Shown one piece after another: positions 53,760-64,000 of a stretch of 64,000 nt of DNA (its first letter is position 1; each line of letters opens with the position of its first letter). Under the pieces are notes generated by a model. That model saw only the letters and a list, made by a program, of their open reading frames with translations. It was not told where the DNA came from and searched no databases. A program made the position numbers and the translations under genes. Location of the stretch: assembly GCF_023078375.1 (NCBI RefSeq), contig NZ_CP095554.1:551001-615000 (forward strand), given 5' to 3'. The stretch comes from Roseomonas gilardii subsp. gilardii (GTDB taxonomy: Bacteria > Pseudomonadota > Alphaproteobacteria > Acetobacterales > Acetobacteraceae).

Positions 53760-54572
53760 ATGGCATTGGCAGGCAGCAAGGCGGCGTCGCGCCACCAGCG
53801 GATCCTCGCGCTGATCGGGCAGCGCGGCTACGTGTCCAACGAGGAGCTGGCGCGGGAATTCGATGTCACCGTGCAGACGGTGCGGCGCGACGTGAACGCC
53901 CTGGCCGAGGAAGGCCGGGTCGCCCGCCATCATGGCGGCGCCGGCCTCGCCTCCTCCACCCAGAACATCGCCTATGCCGAGCGGCAGGTGCTCAACCCGC
54001 AGGCCAAGGAGGCGATCGCCCGGCAGGCGGCGGCGGAGATTCCCGACCGTTCCTCCCTCTTCATCAATATCGGCACCACCACCGAGGCCCTGGCCCGCGC
54101 CCTGCTGGGGCACCGGGAGCTGCGCGTCATCACCAACAACCTGAACGTGGCGGCGCTGCTGTCCAGCCGCACGGATTTTTCCGTCGTGGTCACCGGCGGC
54201 ACGGTGCGCAACCGCGATGGCGGCATCGTCGGCCAGACGGTGAGCGACATGATCGCCGAGTTCCGGGTGGATTTCGGCATCCTCGGCATCAGCGGCATCG
54301 ACGAGGACGGGACGCTGCTGGACTTCGACCATGACGAGATCCGGGCCGCCCGCGCCATCCTGCGCCATTCGCGGCAGAGCTTCCTGCTGGCCGACCACAC
54401 CAAGTTCGCCCGCCGTCCCATGGTGCGGCTCGGTTCCATCACCGAGGTCTCGGCCCTCTTCACCGACCAGCCGCCGCCCCGCGCCATCCAGGCGCTGCTG
54501 CGGGAACACGGGGTCGCCTGCCATGTGGCAGGCCGCCCCCATGCGGAGGCCAACGGGGCACCGCAGGGGTAG
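53760..54572 (+). CDS. DeoR/GlpR-type transcriptional regulator
   Basis: 270 residues. The N-terminal DeoR helix-turn-helix (RHQRILALIGQRGYVSNEEL, REFDVTVQTVRRDVNALAEE) is joined to a sugar-phosphate-sensing domain (NIGTTTEALARALLGHRELR, VVTGGTVRNRDGGIVGQTVS, FGILGISGIDEDGTLLDFD). It is close to GlpR, which responds to glycerol-3-phosphate, but no glycerol or sugar gene is adjacent. It is probably independent of modABC despite the short 73-base gap. Confidence 0.9.
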   Translation: MALAGSKAASRHQRILALIGQRGYVSNEELAREFDVTVQTVRRDVNALAEEGRVARHHGGAGLASSTQNIAYAERQVLNPQAKEAIARQAAAEIPDRSSLFINIGTTTEALARALLGHRELRVITNNLNVAALLSSRTDFSVVVTGGTVRNRDGGIVGQTVSDMIAEFRVDFGILGISGIDEDGTLLDFDHDEIRAARAILRHSRQSFLLADHTKFARRPMVRLGSITEVSALFTDQPPPRAIQALLREHGVACHVAGRPHAEANGAPQG

Positions 54573-54917
54573 GCGCCGCTTCCGTGGCCAGCCCCGGGCT
54601 GAGGCTCCGCCTCCCCCGGTCCCCCTCCGCTGGGGGGATGGTATCCCCCCAGGCCCCGCCTTGAGTTGGCCCTGGATGGTCAGGTCAGTCTGCCGCCCGA
54701 TCCCTGGGAACGGGTGGATCAGCGGGGCTCCCGAAAAGAAAAACACAATCTCCGTGCTGGTGGCGCCTGCAGCCGCCGGAGAGCATGGCTCTCCGGCGCG
54801 ATCCGGCCACAGCGAGCGCCAACGAACCGGGTCCAGGGCCCGCAGGGTCCTGGTGGATGGGGGGCCAAAGGGGAAAACATGGGGGAAGGCGAAGCCTTGC
54901 CCCCAAAGAACGCCCGA
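54573..54917. other. 345-bp intergenic region with hairpins
   Basis: No gene is supported. It carries a very strong hairpin TGGGGGGAT-GGT-ATCCCCCCA at 54631-54651 (9-bp perfect stem, 3-base loop), a GGTCCAGGGCC...AGGGTCCTGG block near 54829-54851, and the hairpin at 54881-54904. The pattern suggests an intergenic palindromic element, perhaps present elsewhere in the genome. Confidence 0.45.
54881..54904 (-). terminator. Hairpin after the amidase gene
   Basis: GGGGGAAGGC-GAA-GCCTTGCCCCC forms a 10-bp stem with one bulged base, 13 bases after the minus-strand amidase stop. The minus-strand transcript then reads ATGTTTTCCCC, a weak T-run. Confidence 0.5.
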
Positions 54918-56326
54918 TCAGTCCTCCAGCATCATCGGGCAGGCTGGCTGCCCTGCCACCGTGGCGACAGCCGCCGCCAGGGTGAAGAGGCGCCGCTCGT
55001 CGAAGTAGCGCCCGACGAGCTGGGCCGCGAGGGGCAGGCCGCCGACGGAAAGCCCGGTCATCACCGCCAGGGCCGGATGGCCTGTGACGTTGAAGGGCGT
55101 GCGCGCCTGCCGGGCATAGGTGCGGGCGATCTCCGCGGGGTCGTCGATCCGCGCCGCCGGGTCCATGGAACTGGCGCAGAGCAGAACATCCACCTCGCGG
55201 AACGCCTCCTCCACCGCCGCGATCATGCGATGGCGGGCACGCTGGGCGCGGCCGAGATCCTCCGCCGTGACGAAGGCACCGGTCAGCAGCGAGGAACGGG
55301 TGAGCTGCGCGTAGTCGCCCGGCCGCTCCCGCAGCCAGCGCGCATGGATGGCGAAAGCCTCGGCATGCAGGATGACACGGTTCACCGCCGCGAACTCGTT
55401 CAGCGATGGCAGGGTGACGTCGCACACCCGCATGCCCAGGGCGCCCAGCCATTCCGCCGCCCGCTCCAGCCCCGCCGCCATCTCCGGATCGGCGGGCATG
55501 TCGCGCTCGTGGAAATGCCGCACGAAGCCGACGCGCAGCCCTTTCAGGCTGCCGGCGGGGCCGGGACGATACTCCGCCGCCGGCGGCACGGCGCTGCCGG
55601 GGTCCTTCGGATCGTGGCCGGCGATAGCCTCCAGCAGCAGCGCGGCATCCTCGGCGCTGCGGGCCATGGGACCGATATGGTCGAGCGTGAAGGCGAGCGG
55701 GAAGACCCCGGCGCGCGAGACCAGCCCATAGGTCGGCTTCAGCCCGGTGATGCCGCACTGGCTGGCGGGGTTGCGCACCGAGCCGCCGGTATCGGTGCCG
55801 AGCGCCAGCGGAAAGAGCCCCGCCGCCAGTCCGGCGCCGGAACCGGAGGAGGAGCCGCCCGGATGGTGGTCCGAGTTCCAGGGGTTGCGCGCCGCCGGGA
55901 AGGGCAGGTCGTGGCAGGGGCCGCCGATGGCGAATTCATGCGTGGACAGCTTGCCCAGGATGATGGCGCCCGCCGCACGCAGCCTGGACACGACAGTGGC
56001 ATCCCGCGCCGCGATGTTGTCGAGCAGGATCTTCGAGTGGCAGGTGGTGGGCAGGCCGGCGACGTCGATGATGTCCTTGATGCCGACGGGCACGCCGTGC
56101 AGCGGGCCGCGCTTGCGGCCGGAGGCGATCTCGCGTTCCGCCTGCGCCGCGGCCTCCAGCGCCGCCTCGGCGTCGAGGCGGATGAAGGCATGGATCTGCG
56201 GGTCAGCCGGCCGGCTCGGTCCAGGAGGTGACGGACCAGCACCGTGGGGGTCAGCGCCCCGGCCTCATAGGCCGCGGCGATCGCGGCGGTGCCGAGCCGG
56301 TGCGGGGCGTGCTGCGCGTCGCTCAC
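54918..56326 (-). pseudogene. Amidase-signature hydrolase, GatA/AtzF-type (frame broken by a 1-base indel)
   Basis: The main frame holds the amidase-signature catalytic triad: GVPVGIKDIIDVAG (Lys), GGSSSGSGAGLAAGLFPLAL (cis-Ser), and GTDTGGSVRNPASQCGITGL (nucleophile Ser). The N-terminus is in a neighbouring frame, from ATG 56326 (MSDAQHAPHRLGTAAIAAAY to LVRHLLDRAGR). The bridge DPQIHAFIRLDAEAALEAAA is only in the main frame. One extra base in about 56202-56220 joins them. It hydrolyses an amide bond; substrate unknown. It overlaps the DUF4089 gene upstream by 4 bases, the usual pair for this amidase subgroup. Confidence 0.85.
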
Positions 56327-56505
56327 GGGCGCGGCCTCACCTGCATGGGTGGCCAGGGTTCCGCCGCCGGGTCGGGATCGGGCGGCAGCTTGCCGCGCGC
56401 ATCGGCGGCACGCTTCGCGGCGTCCAGGACATCGTCGCGATGCCCGGCCAGGGCTTTCTCCAGGCCCATGCTCCGGGCCAGGGATTCGATCAGGGAATCG
56501 TCCAT
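56323..56505 (-). CDS. DUF4089-type small protein upstream of amidase
   Basis: 60 residues, MDDSLIESLARSMGLEKALA then a Pro-rich end (PDPDPAAEPWPPMQVRPRP). It resembles DUF4089 proteins, which are found next to AtzG/AtzF-type amidases and may act like the small GatC-type helper subunit. The stop and the amidase ATG overlap (ATGA), which supports translation as a coupled pair. Confidence 0.75.
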   Translation of the reverse strand: MDDSLIESLARSMGLEKALAGHRDDVLDAAKRAADARGKLPPDPDPAAEPWPPMQVRPRP

Positions 56506-56557
56506 GGCAGACAGACTGGCATATGCCGTGCCAGCCTGCCTGCCCCGGAGAGGCGGT

Positions 56558-57154
56558 CTATTCCGCCGGCCGGATCTCCTGGCTCACCGGAACCGGCGCC
56601 ATGGCCGTGAAGACGCCGTCCCGCCGCACCAGCGCATGGAACAGCGCCGCCGCCAGATGGATGAGGATCAGCGCGAAGAAGGCGAGCGCCAGCCAGGTAT
56701 GGGCGCTCCTGAGCAGCGCATGCAGGCTGTCGCTCGGCGGCAGGATCGGCGGCAGCGTCACGCCCCCGAACAGCACCACCGGATAGCTGGCAGCGGAGAG
56801 CATGCCCCAGCCGATCAGCGGCATGGCGATCATCAGTGCATAGAGCGCCACATGCGACAGCTGGGCCGCCAGCTTCATCGGCTCCGGCAGATCGGCGGGC
56901 AGGGGCGGCGAGCCCTTGCGCCAGCGGAGGAGCAGGCGGAGCAGCGCCAGCACCAGGATGGCGATGCCGAGCGGCTTGTGGATGGAGACGAGGGTCAGAT
57001 AGCGCGGCGTGATGGTGGAGACCATGCCGATGCCGATGAAGAGCATCGCCAGGATGCAGACCGCCATGACCCAGTGCAGCAGGCGCTGCAATGGCGAGAA
57101 GGCCTTCGGCGTGGGGGGAGCGGCGGGAACGATCCGGTGGATGGAAGCGCTCAT
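56558..57154 (-). CDS. Cytochrome b561-type membrane protein
   Basis: 198 residues. Helices include the heme-binding-type FSPLQRLLHWVMAVCILAML (His), LTLVSIHKPLGIAILVLALL (His), LSHVALYALMIAMPLIGWGM (His) and AHTWLALAFFALILIHLAAA (His), giving two pairs of axial ligands for two b-type hemes. It likely transfers electrons across the inner membrane to the periplasm. It overlaps the catalase-family gene by 4 bases (ATGA); the pair recurs in proteobacteria and suggests that this cytochrome feeds the peroxidase. Confidence 0.87.
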   Translation of the reverse strand: MSASIHRIVPAAPPTPKAFSPLQRLLHWVMAVCILAMLFIGIGMVSTITPRYLTLVSIHKPLGIAILVLALLRLLLRWRKGSPPLPADLPEPMKLAAQLSHVALYALMIAMPLIGWGMLSAASYPVVLFGGVTLPPILPPSDSLHALLRSAHTWLALAFFALILIHLAAALFHALVRRDGVFTAMAPVPVSQEIRPAE

Positions 57155-58206
57155 GGGCGGGTTCCTGCCGTCTGACGGGGGTATTCCTTCGCCTCCGCCG
57201 TGCGCCGGTCATAGGACACGGCATAGGCGGCGGAGCGCGCGGCGGGGAAAGGGTCCTCGGAGGTGCCGATCCCGGCCGGAAGGACCGTGGGATCGAAGTT
57301 GATGTCGCGGCAGGGGCCGTCCGCCTCGTCCTCGATCCTCTGCACGACCAGGGTGCCGACCGTGACGCTCTGGCGATCCGCCGGCCAGGCCTTGCTGGGA
57401 TCGGCGACCGGGTCGCCCGGGTTGGCGACGGTCACCACCATGTCCCAGCGTACCGGGCCCTGCGCCACGCGCTGGCGGATCTCCTGCTCCAGGACGTCCG
57501 GGCCGCGCCTGGCGAGGTCCTCGGGCGCCACCGGCACCGGCCGCGCCTCCGGCCGCAACGACCAGCGCACGGCGCGTGCCCTGCCCGAGGCATCGGTGAA
57601 GGTGAAGGCGTTCAGGCTGTTATAGGTTTCCTCGGCATAGCTGGCGGTCCAGGGAGCACTCCTGGCCCAGGCGCCGAAATTCGCGATCTCCGGATGCGCG
57701 GCGGCGAAGGCCGGCATGGCCTGCGGGTCCTTGCTCGCCTGCGCCTGCAACAGGTCGTAGAAGGCCCGCGGCGTCGCCACAGGGAAGAAAGGCGGGTCGA
57801 TCATGGCGCTGCGCCAGACCTGTCCATCCGGTGCGGTGATCTGCAACCCCAGGCCGCGCACGCGCGCCGCCGCATCCTGTGCCTTCGGGTCCGGCGTGGC
57901 GAGGTTGAAGCGGCCGAGCGCGGCGGAGCTGCCCTTGGCGAAGACACTGGCCTTCGACAGGGCCGTGCCGGCCCCGTTCGATTCGAAGCGCCCGGTGAAG
58001 CAGATGCCCTTGGCATGGTTGCGCCGGTGCCCGAGGGCCGGGCCACCAGGGGGCGCCAGGGCATCCACCACCTTTTCAGGCGTTACGCGCCCGGGGGAGA
58101 GCCATCCGGCGGTATAGGCAAAGGCGGCGGCACTGCCGCCCACGACGACCGCGATGGCGATCAGCGGGGCCAGAACAGGGCGCGGCGGGGGAACGGGTTG
58201 CGGCAT
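57151..58206 (-). CDS. Catalase-family (SrpA-like) peroxidase, membrane-anchored
   Basis: 351 residues from ATG 58206; an N-terminal hydrophobic segment (PVLAPLIAIAVVVGGSAAAF) anchors or exports it. The distal heme site is in HRRNHAKGICFTGRFESNG with the catalytic His, followed by GRFNLATPDPKAQDAAARVR, as in catalase-related peroxidases of the SrpA type, which are shorter than true catalases (about 480+). Activity is likely peroxidase, not dismutase. It is paired with a cytochrome b561. The longer frame upstream lacks a signal and is not favoured. Confidence 0.85.
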   Translation of the reverse strand: MPQPVPPPRPVLAPLIAIAVVVGGSAAAFAYTAGWLSPGRVTPEKVVDALAPPGGPALGHRRNHAKGICFTGRFESNGAGTALSKASVFAKGSSAALGRFNLATPDPKAQDAAARVRGLGLQITAPDGQVWRSAMIDPPFFPVATPRAFYDLLQAQASKDPQAMPAFAAAHPEIANFGAWARSAPWTASYAEETYNSLNAFTFTDASGRARAVRWSLRPEARPVPVAPEDLARRGPDVLEQEIRQRVAQGPVRWDMVVTVANPGDPVADPSKAWPADRQSVTVGTLVVQRIEDEADGPCRDINFDPTVLPAGIGTSEDPFPAARSAAYAVSYDRRTAEAKEYPRQTAGTRP

Positions 58207-58385
58207 GCAGATCCATCCTGCGGCCGGCGGGGGCCGGGCTTCGTGCGGAGCCCGGTTGAACTGGGGCGGAACCGTCCGTCCGACACCCCACCGCGACATC
58301 GGTCCGCGCAGGTTTTCCCATCCGGAGGGGATTGGGAACGCAACATTCCGGTGAAGGGCGGCCCCCTCCTCCGCGATCGGGGCGC

Positions 58386-60716
58386 TCAGGCCGAAAGGCC
58401 GACCCGGCCCCGCCGCTGCGTGCGCAGCACCTCCTCGATCCAGCGGTCGAGACGCATGGTCTCACCCTCGGCCTCGGCACGGTTGGGATAGGCCTCGGGG
58501 AAGCGCAGGGAGAGCCAGCGCCAGGCGACGAGGCGCTTGTGGACCTTCTCGGCACGCTCCAGCTCGTCGCGCTGGGCCCGCTCCGGCGCCGGCAGGCGGC
58601 CCGCCATGGGCGGCGTGACCAAGCGGCCCGCACCATGATCCACGGCCCAGCGCGCCAGCCGGACGATGCCGTTGTCGCGCTGATCCACCGGGCAGAGGGC
58701 ATAGGTCCAGCGTTGCGTCAGGGAGAGGCCCTGCACGCCGTCCACCGCCGTGGCGATGGCCATCTGCTGGCTGAGATCGGCCAGCCGGTAGTTCGGGTCG
58801 TCCCGCCGCAGCACGGCGCGGCGGATGCGGGCCAGCACGCCGAAGAGGCTGTCCGAGCCGATCTCCGCCGCCACGGCGGACACGATATCGGAATCCGGCT
58901 GCACCTGGGGGCGCAGGTCCTCCGGCAGGTCCGGCGGGGCATCCAGCAGGCGGCGGATCTGCTCCGGCGTGCCGCCCCCGGCCAGGACGGATACGATGCC
59001 TTCCTCGAAGCGCCCGAAGCGCCCGGCGCGGCCGCCGATCTGCTTCACCTCCTGGGCATTGAGGTCGCGTCGCGCCTCGCCATCGAATTTCCGCAGGGTG
59101 GAGAAGATGATCCGGCGGATGGGCAGGTTGAGGCCCATGCCGATGGCATCCGTGGCCACCAGGATATCGGCCTCTCCATTGCGGAAGCGGGCAGCCTCGG
59201 CCCGGCGGACCTCCGGGCTGAGGGCGCCGTAGACCACGGCAACACGGCGGCCGCGCCGCACCAGCTCGGCGCGCAGGTCCAGCACGTCACGGCGGGAGAA
59301 GGCCACCAGCGCGTCGCCGGGGCGCAGGTCGCCGAAATTCACCGGCGCGCGGGCGGCCCGCAGCGGGCTCTTGCGCTGGAGCGAGATCTCCTCGACCGGA
59401 TCGTCGCAGAGCGCGGCGATGCGCTTGACCATCGGCACGCAATCCGGCGCGCCGAGCACGAGGACATGCCGGGCCGGGGCACCCATGATCGCGGCCGTCC
59501 AGGCGGCCCCGCGGTCGCGGTCCTGGAGGAGCTGCGCCTCATCCACCACGGCCACATCGGTCGGATTGTGGAAGGGGCACATCTCCACCGTGGCGGCGAG
59601 GTGGCGGCTGCCCTCCACGGGCATGCGCTCCTCCCCTGTGGAGAGGGAGGCGGCGATGCCACGGCCGGCCAGAGCCTCACGGAACTCGTGCGCCAGGAGG
59701 CGGAGCGGCGCCAGGGCCATGCCGCTTTCCGCCTCGGAGAGGCGGTCCAGCGCCAGATGGCTCTTGCCGGAATTGGTTGGGCCGGTGACCAGGGTGATCC
59801 GCCGGTTCAGGGCCCGCGCCGTGCGGAAATGCGCCGCGAAACGGTCCAGCGCGGCAACACGGGCCACGGCTGCGTTGAGGCCCTTGCCGCCGATCAGGGC
59901 CGGAGCGGCGGGGCGGCCGGGGCGGGGCTGTTCCGCTTCCCGCCAGAGGGCGGTCTCGCCGCGGAGCGCCGCGACCTCTGCCGGATCGAACTCCCAGCGC
60001 TCCCCCTTGCGGGACGGCACGCGGCGGGCGACCGGGATCAGGCCGGTGCCGGCCCAGCGTGTGGCCTCGCGCAGCGAGGCGTCGAGCAGGCGCGCGACCT
60101 CCTCGATGCCGACAAGGCTCTTTTCCCATTCGCGCAGCCGGCCGACTTCGGCCCGGCGGCGTTCGCGGGCGAGCTTCTCCGCCTCGCGCTGCTGCGCGCG
60201 GCGGGTCTGTTCCGCGGCGCTGACACGGCCGACGAAGTCGCGGAGGGCAGGGCGGTCGAGGGCAAAGGCCTCGGCCACGGCCTGGGCGAGGAGAGCCTGG
60301 CGTTCGGGGTTCAGTTGGGTGCCGGACACATCGCTGAGCTCGGACAGCACCGCCTCCATCGTCCCTTCCGGGGTGGGGGCAAGGTTCCGCAAGCGTTCCC
60401 GCACCACGCTGTCGAGTTGCGAGAGAAGCTGCTCGTCCGTTGGCTCAGGCGTTTCGATCGCAGCGACGGCTTTCGTCGCGTCACTCCTCTGCACCCAGAC
60501 CTGGCCAGCGCGGTTGGCGAGATCCAGCAGGCGGGAGGCCCAACGGCGGCGCCGCACCTCGCAGAGAGCGAGGCGCACCGTGTCGCTATCGGCAGGCAGG
60601 CGGCGGATAACGAGGCGGAGAAGCTGCGGCAGTTCGCGGCTATCAACGGCATAGCCGGCCGCCTCGATGGCGGCTTCGGCCGGATTGCCGGGGGAAAGAG
60701 CGGTCATGGAACACAT
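58386..60716 (-). CDS. Suv3-like DExH-box RNA helicase
   Basis: 776 residues. Walker A GPTNSGKSHLALDRL (about residue 305), VVDEAQLLQDRDRGAAW (DEAQ box, about 390), FGDLRPGDALVAFSRRDVLD, and QIGGRAGRFG (motif VI, about 560) match the mitochondrial Suv3 helicase family and its alphaproteobacterial relatives. The N-terminal 270 residues are family-specific, including a KLARERRRAEVGRLREWEK helix. Suv3 unwinds RNA for degradation; the bacterial role is not established. Start: ATG 60716, or 60707. It lies directly downstream of an rRNA operon end on the same strand. Confidence 0.88.
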   Translation of the reverse strand: MCSMTALSPGNPAEAAIEAAGYAVDSRELPQLLRLVIRRLPADSDTVRLALCEVRRRRWASRLLDLANRAGQVWVQRSDATKAVAAIETPEPTDEQLLSQLDSVVRERLRNLAPTPEGTMEAVLSELSDVSGTQLNPERQALLAQAVAEAFALDRPALRDFVGRVSAAEQTRRAQQREAEKLARERRRAEVGRLREWEKSLVGIEEVARLLDASLREATRWAGTGLIPVARRVPSRKGERWEFDPAEVAALRGETALWREAEQPRPGRPAAPALIGGKGLNAAVARVAALDRFAAHFRTARALNRRITLVTGPTNSGKSHLALDRLSEAESGMALAPLRLLAHEFREALAGRGIAASLSTGEERMPVEGSRHLAATVEMCPFHNPTDVAVVDEAQLLQDRDRGAAWTAAIMGAPARHVLVLGAPDCVPMVKRIAALCDDPVEEISLQRKSPLRAARAPVNFGDLRPGDALVAFSRRDVLDLRAELVRRGRRVAVVYGALSPEVRRAEAARFRNGEADILVATDAIGMGLNLPIRRIIFSTLRKFDGEARRDLNAQEVKQIGGRAGRFGRFEEGIVSVLAGGGTPEQIRRLLDAPPDLPEDLRPQVQPDSDIVSAVAAEIGSDSLFGVLARIRRAVLRRDDPNYRLADLSQQMAIATAVDGVQGLSLTQRWTYALCPVDQRDNGIVRLARWAVDHGAGRLVTPPMAGRLPAPERAQRDELERAEKVHKRLVAWRWLSLRFPEAYPNRAEAEGETMRLDRWIEEVLRTQRRGRVGLSA

Positions 60717-60753
60717 TGTCTTACGCCCGCGCAGGCGGGTCTGGAATACGTCT

Positions 60754-60780
60754 ACCCCCCCGGTTTATGGCTTGGGGGGT
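60754..60780 (-). terminator. Hairpin downstream of tRNA-fMet
   Basis: ACCCCCC (60754-60760) pairs with GGGGGGT (60774-60780) across a 13-base loop, 28 bases after the tRNA 3' end on the minus strand. It could end the rRNA operon transcript. No T-run is present. Confidence 0.35.
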
Positions 60781-60808
60781 GTTTATGCAGGGTGATTGTG
60801 TGGGGATT

Positions 60809-60885
<77 letters not shown>

Positions 60886-60926
60886 TTGGGATCTGAGTGT
60901 GCTGAACTGGTCGTAAGTTGTGATTG

Positions 60927-61072
60927 GGTTCCCATCGGGCGGCCTGGCGGCGACCGACTCTCCCGCGTCTTGAGACGCAGTACCATGGGCGCTGAGGCGT
61001 TTCACGGCCGAGTTCGGGATGGGATCGGGTGTGGCAGCCTCGCTAGGGCCACCAGGCCACCGGATGGGAACC
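60927..61072 (-). promoter_or_regulatory. Processing stem flanking 5S rRNA
   Basis: A perfect 10-bp inverted repeat (60927-60936 with 61063-61072, GGTTCCCATC) surrounds the 5S gene 4 bases outside each end. It can form an extended helix continuous with 5S helix I and is a probable RNase E/III-type processing site. Confidence 0.55.
60941..61058 (-). rRNA. rrf: 5S ribosomal RNA
   Basis: 118 bases. On the minus strand the conserved ACACCCGATCCCATCCCGAA, GGTACTGCGTCTC and GGGAGAGTCGGTCGCCGCC segments are clear, and the two ends (GGCCTGGT and the complementary GCCAGGCC) form helix I. Confidence 0.93.
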
Positions 61073-61259
61073 GGGTGTAGTGTGTACGACCAGATGCTGG
61101 GGTGATGGGGGGATCTGGGGCAGGCTGCTGTTGTGGCGTGCGGGCTGCTCTGAGGGGGCGTGTTGGGTGGGTGTGTGAGTGTGTGTGGTGAGCGGGTGCG
61201 CTTTGGTGCTGCGCGCGGTGTCCCCTTGTTGAGGGGGGCTGCGGTGTGGGGGAGATGGA

Positions 61260-63993
<2,734 letters not shown>

Positions 63994-64000
63994 CTCTCCC

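Overview
High-GC bacterial chromosome segment, most likely from an alphaproteobacterium of the Acetobacterales/Rhodospirillales (Roseomonas-like). This is inferred from gene content and order (fused indolepyruvate oxidoreductase, lapA-pyrF-trpF, alphaproteobacterial-type initiator tRNA and H-NS, YlxR-L7Ae fusion); no database search was possible. No phage, insertion sequence, CRISPR array or defence locus was seen.

Layout. 0-8.2 kb: 5'-truncated indolepyruvate:ferredoxin oxidoreductase, two small envelope-stress proteins, a tandem pair of polysaccharide pyruvyl-transferase-like genes, rsmI and a divergent LpoA-like lipoprotein. 8.2-15.2 kb: sugar-acid MFS transporter, ModE-type DNA-binding protein, PRC-barrel protein, dapB, sppA (frameshifted), ihfB, lapA, pyrF, trpF. 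15.3-22.2 kb: flavin monooxygenase with a small partner, XRE-cupin regulator, DJ-1/PfpI protein, three unrecognised proteins, a class III aminotransferase, H-NS. 22.6-28.1 kb: Lrp regulator, MFS transporter, MlrC-like M81 protein, rfbB-rfbA. 28.4-35.3 kb: paoABC-type molybdenum aldehyde oxidase, an SDR, arginase and ornithine cyclodeaminase. 35.6-50.7 kb: PhoR-like kinase, then on the minus strand the translation/transcription cluster rimP-nusA-ylxR/L7Ae-infB-rbfA-thioesterase, interrupted by a block of two glycosyltransferases and a membrane protein before truB-rpsO. 50.9-58.2 kb: modABC, DeoR regulator, amidase plus DUF4089 protein, cytochrome b561 and a catalase-family peroxidase. 58.4-64 kb: Suv3-like helicase, then the end of an rRNA operon read on the minus strand (23S, 5S, tRNA-fMet).

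How genes connect. Molybdate uptake (modABC, with a possible Mo-box), a stand-alone ModE DNA-binding domain and a molybdenum hydroxylase (paoABC) form a plausible molybdenum circuit spread over 45 kb. Surface-polysaccharide functions recur at four places (pyruvyl transferases, rfbBA, the glycosyltransferase block, and possibly the class III aminotransferase). Arginase and ornithine cyclodeaminase form a two-gene arginine-to-proline route.

Most striking quality signal: six genes (sppA, truB, rbfA, ylxR/L7Ae, modB, amidase) are each broken by a 1- or 2-base indel, mostly inside G/C runs. Several are core genes, so uncorrected homopolymer sequencing errors are more likely than real decay. The best biological leads are the recombined glycosyltransferase pair with near-identical 3' halves, their insertion into the nusA-infB-rpsO cluster, a hairpin-plus-T7 candidate attenuator at the start of rimP, and the molybdenum circuit.
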